From: G026625185 sp035256645
GTDB lineage: Bacteria > Desulfobacterota > WTBG01 > JAGOGO01
Direction: 5' to 3'
Length of the DNA: 19,182 nt
Assembly: GCA_035256645.1 (NCBI GenBank)
Contig: DATEXU010000014.1
Location: 1-19,182, forward strand
The notes under the pieces are model-generated. The model saw nothing but the letters and a program-made list of their open reading frames with translations, was not told the DNA's origin and did not search any database. The first letter of the stretch is position 1; each line of letters begins with the position of its first letter. The position numbers were made by a program, and so were the translations under genes. Positions 14,190 to 19,182 of the stretch are shown here, in pieces.

Positions 14190-14202
14190 GATCACCTCCT
14201 CC
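14190..14202 (-). promoter_or_regulatory. Extended Shine-Dalgarno site of infC
   Basis: The minus strand reads AGGAGGTGATC (complement of 14190-14200), the full complement of the usual 16S rRNA 3' end. A second GGAGG lies 3 nt upstream (14198-14202). The stronger core (14195-14199) overlaps the in-frame GTG but lies 8 nt from the in-frame ATA at 14186, which favours the ATA as start. Confidence 0.6.
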
Positions 14203-16128
14203 CTAAAAGATTAGTTCTGTTTTTAAATTATTCAGAAAATTATCTAAACTCATAAATTTCAAATCGTTACCCTCTCGGGTGCGGGGAGATACTCCTCGGT
14301 TTTCTACTTCCCGGTCGCCAATGACCAGCATATACGGGATTTTTTTTAGCTGCGCTTCCCTAATCCGGAAACCCAGTTTTTCATTTCGAAAATCTTTTTC
14401 TACCCGCAAATTTTTTTCTTTGATTAAGTGATAAACCTCTTCACCATAAGCGTGCTGCCGCTCAGTGATGGGAAGAACAACCATCTGCACCGGAGCGAGC
14501 CACAAGGGGAACGCTCCTCCATAATGTTCAATTAAAACCCCTAAAAAACGCTCCAACGCCCCCAGGATTACTCGATGAATCATAACCGGTCGGTGACGCT
14601 CCCCATCAGGGCCAACATAAGTTAAATCAAAGCGTTCAGGAAGAGTAAAATCACATTGGATCGTAGAACACTGCCAGGCTCGTCCCAAACTATCTTTTAG
14701 TTTAACATCAATTTTTGGCCCGTAGAAAGCGCCGGCGCCTTCGTCAATGGAAAAAGGAATTGCTGTTTCTTTCAGCACATCCATAAGCGCCTGGGTGGCA
14801 TTTTCCCAGTCCTCATCGCTGCCGATAGATTTTTGGGGACGAGTACTAAGCTCCATCTCATAAGAGAAATCAAATATTCTCATAACATCCCGCACAAAGT
14901 CAATAATTCCTTTTATTTCATTTTTAAGCTGATCCGGGGCGCAGATGATATGGGCATCATCCTGCGTAAATTCTCTCACTCGTAACAACCCGTGGAGCAC
15001 CCCGGTTTTTTCATGGCGATGAACAGTTCCCAGCTCAAAATACCGGATAGGTAAATCGCGGTAACTTCTTATTTTCGTTTTATAAATCATCATGTGGGCC
15101 AGACAATTCATGGGTTTTAGACCATATTGCTGGTTTTCGATTTCCGTAAAATACATATTTTCCCGGTAATGATCCCAATGGCCGGATTTTTTCCATAAGT
15201 CCAGTTTAAGAATCTGGGGGCCTTTCACAATCTGGTAGCCTCTTTTTAAGTGCTCTCTTTTTTCAAAATCTTCAAGAAGAGTTCGTAACAGTGCTCCGTT
15301 GGGATGATAAAGGATCAACCCGGCTCCGGCTTCATCGTGAATGCTAAAAAGATCAAGCTCTTTTCCCAGTTTCCGGTGATCCCGTTTTTTCGCTTCTTCC
15401 AGGCGATTGAGGTGCTCTTCAAGTCCTTTTGGAGTGGGAAAAGCAGTGCCGTAAATCCGCTGAAGCATCGGGTTTCGTTCATCACCCCGCCAATAAGCGC
15501 CAGCAACCCCGGTAAGTTTAAAAGCCTTAACCCAGCCGGTAGAAGGCAGATGCGGCCCTCGGCAAAGATCAACAAAACCACCGTCCCGATAAAAGGAAAC
15601 CTTTTCATCGGGAAGTTCGCGGAGGATCTCTACCTTATAACCTTCATTGCGGTCCTGGAAAAATTTTATGGCAGTTTCGCGATCCATTTCATCCCGGACA
15701 AAAGGATAATCCCGGTCAATGATCTCCTGCATCTTTTTTTCAATGACTTCTAAGTCTTCAATATTAAACGGCCGAGTGTAGTCAAAATCGTAATAAAACC
15801 CGTTTTCAATCGCCGGCCCAATAGCGACTTTGGCGCCTTTAAATACCTCCTGAACTGCCTGGGCCATAATGTGGGAGGCGCTGTGTCTTAAGATATCAAG
15901 GCCTTTCTCTGAGTCGATGCTGATAAACTCTACTTCCGCACTTTCAGATACCGGAAGAGAAAGGTCGCGCATCTCCCCGTTTACTTTACCGGCGATATCC
16001 TTTTGGTCCGCTTTCCCTTGCAGGGCGATGATCTCGGTAAGGGTCATTCCTTTTGGGAAGTCCTGCTCTGTGCCGTCAATGAATTTTATGAAAATTTTTT
16101 CCGCCAAATATTTCACCATTGGTTTCAA
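14203..16128 (-). CDS. thrS: Threonine-tRNA ligase
   Basis: 641 aa, full length. Domains in order: TGS (about 12-72), editing domain with HSASH (82-86) and C189-RGPH193 as its zinc-like site, catalytic core (about 260-535), and anticodon-binding domain (about 545-641). Catalytic zinc ligands are probably C342 (in PMNCLAHM), H393 (in QDDAHIIC) and H518 (in MIHRVILGALERFLG). It charges tRNA-Thr and removes mis-attached serine. The start is uncertain: the frame opens at a TTG (16128), the ATG at 16119 is the likelier choice, and neither has a clear ribosome site. It begins the mRNA part of the operon, after tRNA-Val; a terminator/antiterminator-like leader lies at 16138-16200. Confidence 0.97.
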   Translation of the reverse strand: MKPMVKYLAEKIFIKFIDGTEQDFPKGMTLTEIIALQGKADQKDIAGKVNGEMRDLSLPVSESAEVEFISIDSEKGLDILRHSASHIMAQAVQEVFKGAKVAIGPAIENGFYYDFDYTRPFNIEDLEVIEKKMQEIIDRDYPFVRDEMDRETAIKFFQDRNEGYKVEILRELPDEKVSFYRDGGFVDLCRGPHLPSTGWVKAFKLTGVAGAYWRGDERNPMLQRIYGTAFPTPKGLEEHLNRLEEAKKRDHRKLGKELDLFSIHDEAGAGLILYHPNGALLRTLLEDFEKREHLKRGYQIVKGPQILKLDLWKKSGHWDHYRENMYFTEIENQQYGLKPMNCLAHMMIYKTKIRSYRDLPIRYFELGTVHRHEKTGVLHGLLRVREFTQDDAHIICAPDQLKNEIKGIIDFVRDVMRIFDFSYEMELSTRPQKSIGSDEDWENATQALMDVLKETAIPFSIDEGAGAFYGPKIDVKLKDSLGRAWQCSTIQCDFTLPERFDLTYVGPDGERHRPVMIHRVILGALERFLGVLIEHYGGAFPLWLAPVQMVVLPITERQHAYGEEVYHLIKEKNLRVEKDFRNEKLGFRIREAQLKKIPYMLVIGDREVENRGVSPRTREGNDLKFMSLDNFLNNLKTELIF

Positions 16129-16137
16129 GGTGACAAC

Positions 16138-16200
16138 AAAAAGGCATCATACATGGAAAACCAGTCATGATGCCACCCCGATAACAAAATAAAACTGGTT
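16138..16200 (-). promoter_or_regulatory. Possible attenuator between tRNA-Val and thrS
   Basis: On the minus strand GGCATCAT (complement of 16167-16174) pairs with ATGATGCC (complement of 16143-16150) and is followed by TTTTT (16138-16142), an intrinsic terminator form. An alternative stem pairs AACCAGT (complement of 16194-16200) with ACTGGTT (complement of 16159-16165), and the latter lies in the loop of the first stem. The two helices could exclude each other or form a pseudoknot, as expected for an attenuator. It could instead be a plain terminator after the tRNA. Confidence 0.45.
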
Positions 16201-16206
16201 AAAAAA

Positions 16207-16278
16207 TAGGCACGGGCGGTTTCGAACCGCCGACTTCTACCGTGTCAAGGTAGCGCTCTCCCACTGAGCTACGCGCCT
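16207..16278 (-). tRNA. tRNA-Val (GAC)
   Basis: The minus strand folds into a complete 72-nt cloverleaf: acceptor AGGCGCG/CGTGCCT with one G-U pair, D stem GCTC/GAGC, anticodon stem CTACC/GGTAG with loop TTGACAC (anticodon GAC, read as Val), and T arm GGCGG-TTCGAAA-CCGCC. The discriminator base is A. The CCA end is not encoded; TTTTTT follows directly. It is the first gene of the thrS operon. Confidence 0.95.
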
Positions 16279-16359
16279 AAAAAAACATAAAATCAAATAA
16301 GTTAAAAACTAACCCGGGAACAATCCTTGGGGTAATCAAACAGTTAATAAATTGAAATT

Positions 16360-16389
16360 ATTCTATTTTATAATTTTGCCCAATGTCAA
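16360..16389 (-). promoter_or_regulatory. Sigma70-type promoter of the tRNA-Val/thrS operon
   Basis: The minus strand has TTGACA (complement of 16384-16389), an 18-nt spacer and TAGAAT (complement of 16360-16365). Transcription would start near 16352, about 75 nt before the tRNA. The TTTACCCCGTTAGAAA repeat lies directly upstream. Confidence 0.7.
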
Positions 16390-16415
16390 GAAATAAAAAA
16401 AACTGATTTTTTTCC

Positions 16416-16576
16416 AAAAGTTTACCCCGTTAGAAAGCTTTCCCATGGGGAATTTACTCCGTGTGAAAAAGTGTAAGAATCTTTAATTTTATCCGGTGCT
16501 TCTTCACCTCGTTAGATCGGTAGATTATTTAATATCTACTGTGGCAAGCGGGGCCTTTCTAACGGGGTAAACTTTT
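16416..16576. repeat. TTTACCCCGTTAGAAA repeat, copy B
   Basis: The ends are perfect 22-bp inverted repeats (16416-16437 and 16555-16576) with the core TTTACCCCGTTAGAAA. Read on the minus strand, the element aligns with copy A at 5389-5495 over its first half and at its ends, but it carries a longer middle with a TAGATATTAAATAATCTA hairpin. It fills the space between the divergent promoters of the tRNA-Val/thrS operon and the outer-membrane protein gene. No coding frame is inside. Confidence 0.8.
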
Positions 16577-16639
16577 TTACCCTTAGCCACAGAAAAATCC
16601 TAAGTAAAAAAGCTTTTAAAAAACATTACATTTTTTAGC

Positions 16640-16667
16640 TTGACAAAAAAAGAATTTAAGATACTTT
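16640..16667 (+). promoter_or_regulatory. Promoter of the first outer-membrane protein gene
   Basis: TTGACA (16640-16645), a 16-nt spacer and TACTTT (16662-16667) form a sigma70-like promoter about 60 nt before the ATG at 16729. The second paralog has the same arrangement at 18425-18453. Confidence 0.6.
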
Positions 16668-16728
16668 ACTCCTCTTAATTTTTTTTTGTCTAAAGAGAAC
16701 TCGTCAATAAAAGAAAAGGAGAGAGCGT

Positions 16729-18327
16729 ATGAAAAAGATTTTTGTAGCAGCGATAGTGATGTTTTGTGTTGTAGTGGCTTTGGCAGGTGCCTCGTATGCC
16801 TGGCAGGGCAGAATGTCAGGTATGGGAAAACCCTTGGGTCTGATCGAGGATGAGTCTGATTTTCTCATTCATCCGGCCCAGATCGCTTCCGGAGAAGGGA
16901 TAAAATATTATCTTGATTATGGGTTTACCTACACGGGCTTGATCCACATGGATTCGAAGATTGATGTGGGGATTCCTGGCATCTTTTCATTGCCAATATT
17001 GGACAACAATCTCACCTCGGGCCATACCACTGAGCACAATACCCTTGTCGGCGCTTCATTCCCTTTTGCCAAAGGGAGAATGGGTGTTTTCTTTGGCTAT
17101 GATAAGCAAAACGGGGATATGGACAGTGATGTAAAAATATTGGGCGATGATTTCGGCTTAGATTCCAATGCATCAACCCGTCTGGATAATTATGCTTTAA
17201 AATTCATTTACGGCCAGCCGGTAAAGGGCATGAACCTCGGTGCTGAGCTGGGAGTGGCTTATCGGAACGAAAAACAAGATGACACTCTCAACTTGTCGCT
17301 AGGGGGCCCAGCATCATTAAGTCTTGAAGGTATAGGAGCCACACTGCCTTATATGGTTCCTTTTAATTCCAGCTATTGGGAATTATCCGGAAAACTGGGA
17401 TTAAACAAAAAACTCAACAAAACCGACATTGATTTAAGTGTGTACGGCGCCGGCATTCTCTCTGCGGATTCGGAAAACCAGTACCTTTTAAAAGGAAGCG
17501 AGGACATCTCTATCATAAATTCGGGACTTGGATACCGCGACGCCATGAATGGAGATGTCCGGGGCTATCGGGTCGGCTCTGATCTTTGGATCCGGCACCA
17601 CGTTAATGAAAGTCTTTCCCTTCCCTTCCTGGTAAGTGTTGAGTATACCAAAAAAGACCGGGACGGCGATGGGCTCATACTCCCGTTCGCATATGGAACA
17701 GCACCGCTTCCTGATCCTTTGAATGTTAATCTTAAATATAAAAATATCGCAAAGACCCTGAATGTTAAAGTAGGAGGCGGAGTGGAAAATGCGCGCGAGG
17801 GTTGCGGCCGGGTTGGAGCCGGACTTTATTACAATTATATCCAGTCACGCGATAAAATCGATATTTTGGGCGAATACGTGGGTGAAAACCGAAGGTTCGA
17901 GGGTGACTACCTTTCTGCTAATATTAATAAATTTCCTTATCATCAAGAACACCGGCTGGTGCTGAACCTCGCGGGTGAGCAAGTGGTATGTGATGACTTC
18001 ACCGTGCGCGGAGGAATGAATTTCTTCTATGGCTGGGTGGTGTCCGATGATTATGGCGGTTCCGCTGTTGCTAATCTTGGAGGTTTTGGTGTAACTGGCT
18101 CCGGCAAAGCTTCCCTGCCGCTCGACGGCAGAACCTGGGGACTTGAAGGTTCCTTGGGAGCGACCAAGAAGTTTTGTGGTTTAACCTTTGAGCCTTTTAT
18201 CAGAGGCGGCTACCAGGTGTTCGACACGGATGGATCAACTAGTTTTGGTCCTATTTCTGTCGGTTTGGACAAGAAAAAGGCGGAGTGGTTTACCGGCGCC
18301 GGTCTTTCCGTGTTGTTCGGCAAATAA
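16729..18327 (+). CDS. Predicted outer-membrane beta-barrel protein, paralog 1
   Basis: 532 aa, ATG start with AAAGGAG (16715-16721) 7 nt upstream. Residues 1-24 are a signal peptide (MKK, hydrophobic core, ASYA cleavage before W25). The mature start WQGRMSGMGKPLGLIEDESDFLIHPAQIASGEG is shared with the next gene. The rest alternates hydrophobic and polar residues in strands with Gly/Asn/Asp-rich turns, for example LVGASFPFAKGRMGVFFGYD, YALKFIYGQPVKGMNLGAELGVAYR and EWFTGAGLSVLFGK. That pattern fits an outer-membrane barrel or porin. Acidic loops such as KKDRDGDG could bind calcium. I do not recognise a named family or substrate. An own promoter, a conserved 5' leader and a strong terminator (18359-18386) make it a single-gene unit. 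Confidence 0.8.
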   Translation: MKKIFVAAIVMFCVVVALAGASYAWQGRMSGMGKPLGLIEDESDFLIHPAQIASGEGIKYYLDYGFTYTGLIHMDSKIDVGIPGIFSLPILDNNLTSGHTTEHNTLVGASFPFAKGRMGVFFGYDKQNGDMDSDVKILGDDFGLDSNASTRLDNYALKFIYGQPVKGMNLGAELGVAYRNEKQDDTLNLSLGGPASLSLEGIGATLPYMVPFNSSYWELSGKLGLNKKLNKTDIDLSVYGAGILSADSENQYLLKGSEDISIINSGLGYRDAMNGDVRGYRVGSDLWIRHHVNESLSLPFLVSVEYTKKDRDGDGLILPFAYGTAPLPDPLNVNLKYKNIAKTLNVKVGGGVENAREGCGRVGAGLYYNYIQSRDKIDILGEYVGENRRFEGDYLSANINKFPYHQEHRLVLNLAGEQVVCDDFTVRGGMNFFYGWVVSDDYGGSAVANLGGFGVTGSGKASLPLDGRTWGLEGSLGATKKFCGLTFEPFIRGGYQVFDTDGSTSFGPISVGLDKKKAEWFTGAGLSVLFGK

Positions 18328-18358
18328 ATTTTTTTTGTACTGATAAGAAAAAGACCCA

Positions 18359-18386
18359 AGGGCGGGAGCAATCCCGCCCTTTTTTA
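18359..18386 (+). terminator. Intrinsic terminator after the first barrel gene
   Basis: GGGCGGGA (18360-18367) pairs with TCCCGCCC (18372-18379) around GCAA, followed by TTTTTTATT. It lies 32 nt after the stop codon and separates the two paralogs into independent transcripts. Confidence 0.9.
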
Positions 18387-18424
18387 TTAGTGTAATCCAA
18401 GGGCATAGGACTATTTTTTTATGG

Positions 18425-18453
18425 TTGACAAAAATTATTTTTCAACCTACTGT
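18425..18453 (+). promoter_or_regulatory. Promoter of the second outer-membrane protein gene
   Basis: TTGACA (18425-18430), a 17-nt spacer and TACTGT (18448-18453) mirror the promoter of the first paralog. The leader that follows (18474-18522) resembles that of the first gene, including GTCAATAAAAGAAAAGGAGA. Confidence 0.6.
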
Positions 18454-18522
18454 CTTTATAAAACTTACAACCTATTTTTTTGTCAGAGAGAAGTTGTCAA
18501 TAAAAGAAAAGGAGAAGAGAGC

Positions 18523-19182
18523 ATGAAAAAGTTTTTTGCAGCGGTTCTGATGTTTTTTGTAGTGGTGGCTTTTGCAGGCGCTTCCTATGCCTGGCAGGGC
18601 CGGATGGAGGGTATGGGGAAACCATTGGGACTGATAGAGGATGAATCCGACTTTCTTATTCACCCGGCCAAAATCGCTTCCGGGGAAGGGATAAAATATT
18701 ATCTTGATTACCAATTCATCTACACGGACTTGATTCACTGGGACTCTAAGCTTGATTGGTATGATGCAGGAGTGCCCGATGATTATTACCATAACAATGC
18801 TTCTTCTGCCCACCAGTATGATCATAATTCCCTAATTGGGGCTGCGCTCCCTTTAGCCAAAGGGAGGCTGGGAGTTTTCTTCACCTATGATAAGCAGATA
18901 GGTGATTTTGATGGAAATACGAATTATGAAGGCTATCCCGGAAAATTTGACACTGGCAGCCATCTTGATAACTACGCCTTAAAATTTATCTACGGCCTCC
19001 CGCTGAAGAGCATGGACCTGGGTTTAGAGTTGGGATTTGCCTACCGGAGCGAGAAACAGAAAGAATGGTTCCGGGAGAATGACCATGAACTTGATGTCAA
19101 AAATAATGTGTGGCCCTGGGAATATTTTGATGGAGGATTTTTCCCTTTTATGATTCCGTACGACTCCAGTTACTGGGAACTG
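18523..19182 (+). CDS. Predicted outer-membrane beta-barrel protein, paralog 2 (3' end outside window)
   Basis: The window holds the first 220 codons without a stop; the gene continues beyond. The ATG has AAAGGAG upstream. Signal peptide: MKKFFAAVLMFFVVVAFAG followed by ASYA cleavage before W25. The mature start WQGRMEGMGKPLGLIEDESD and then FLIHPAKIASGEGIKYYLDY nearly equal those of the first gene. Other shared blocks are LPLAKGRLGVFFTYDKQ, HLDNYALKFIYGLPLKSMDL and PYDSSYWEL. The segment between about residues 75 and 100 is more acidic, Tyr/His-rich and longer than in paralog 1, as expected of a surface loop. It is a tandem duplicate with the same likely outer-membrane location; the substrate is unknown. 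Confidence 0.8.
   Translation, partial: MKKFFAAVLMFFVVVAFAGASYAWQGRMEGMGKPLGLIEDESDFLIHPAKIASGEGIKYYLDYQFIYTDLIHWDSKLDWYDAGVPDDYYHNNASSAHQYDHNSLIGAALPLAKGRLGVFFTYDKQIGDFDGNTNYEGYPGKFDTGSHLDNYALKFIYGLPLKSMDLGLELGFAYRSEKQKEWFRENDHELDVKNNVWPWEYFDGGFFPFMIPYDSSYWEL

Noticed and set aside
16129..16206. T-box riboswitch before thrS
   Set aside because: No T-box core sequence or specifier stem is visible in the short leader, only two overlapping simple stems.

Overview
The window looks like a chromosomal segment of a Gram-negative, probably anaerobic bacterium, most likely a deltaproteobacterium (Desulfobacterota) or a close relative. The Gram-negative call rests on a lipoprotein and two predicted outer-membrane beta-barrel proteins with signal peptides. 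The lineage call rests on gene order: tRNA-Val, thrS, infC, rpmI, rplT, pheS, pheT, ihfA, merR, an order I associate with deltaproteobacteria. Ferredoxin-type proteins and a remnant of an archaeal-type (class V) fructose-1,6-bisphosphatase fit an anaerobe. No marker such as 16S rRNA is present, so the lineage is an inference.

Layout: positions 1-1390 hold no convincing gene but several intergenic repeats and two terminator-like hairpins. Positions 1393-3431 (+) carry a DUF362 iron-sulfur protein and a ferredoxin-nitroreductase fusion, probably co-transcribed. Convergent to them is a small stand-alone CULT (cereblon-type) domain protein (3541-3966, -). Next on the minus strand are an HU-like DNA-binding protein and a small lipoprotein, transcribed from a good sigma70-type promoter at 5170-5198. 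Positions 5594-7770 (-) hold a GlpX-family class II fructose-1,6-bisphosphatase-like protein, followed by the C-terminal third of a class V fructose-1,6-bisphosphatase, apparently a gene remnant.

Positions 8200-16278 (-) are the translation operon: tRNA-Val(GAC), threonyl-tRNA synthetase, IF-3 (probably starting at a non-canonical AUA codon), L35, L20, the two phenylalanyl-tRNA synthetase subunits, IHF-alpha and a MerR-type regulator. It reads from a TTGACA-18-TAGAAT promoter. pheS and pheT, normally adjacent, are separated by about 385 nt of nested repeats. Diverging from this operon, 16729-19182 (+) carries two tandem paralogous outer-membrane proteins, each with its own promoter and a conserved 5' leader; the second runs off the window.

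The most distinctive feature is the density of non-coding repeats with terminal inverted repeats. At least three families occur twice each within 19 kb: ends ATACCAAGT, ends GAGRYTGTGTC, and ends TTTACCCCGTTAGAAA. In two places one element sits inside another. They look like small non-autonomous mobile or folding elements. No transposase, CRISPR array or phage gene is visible.
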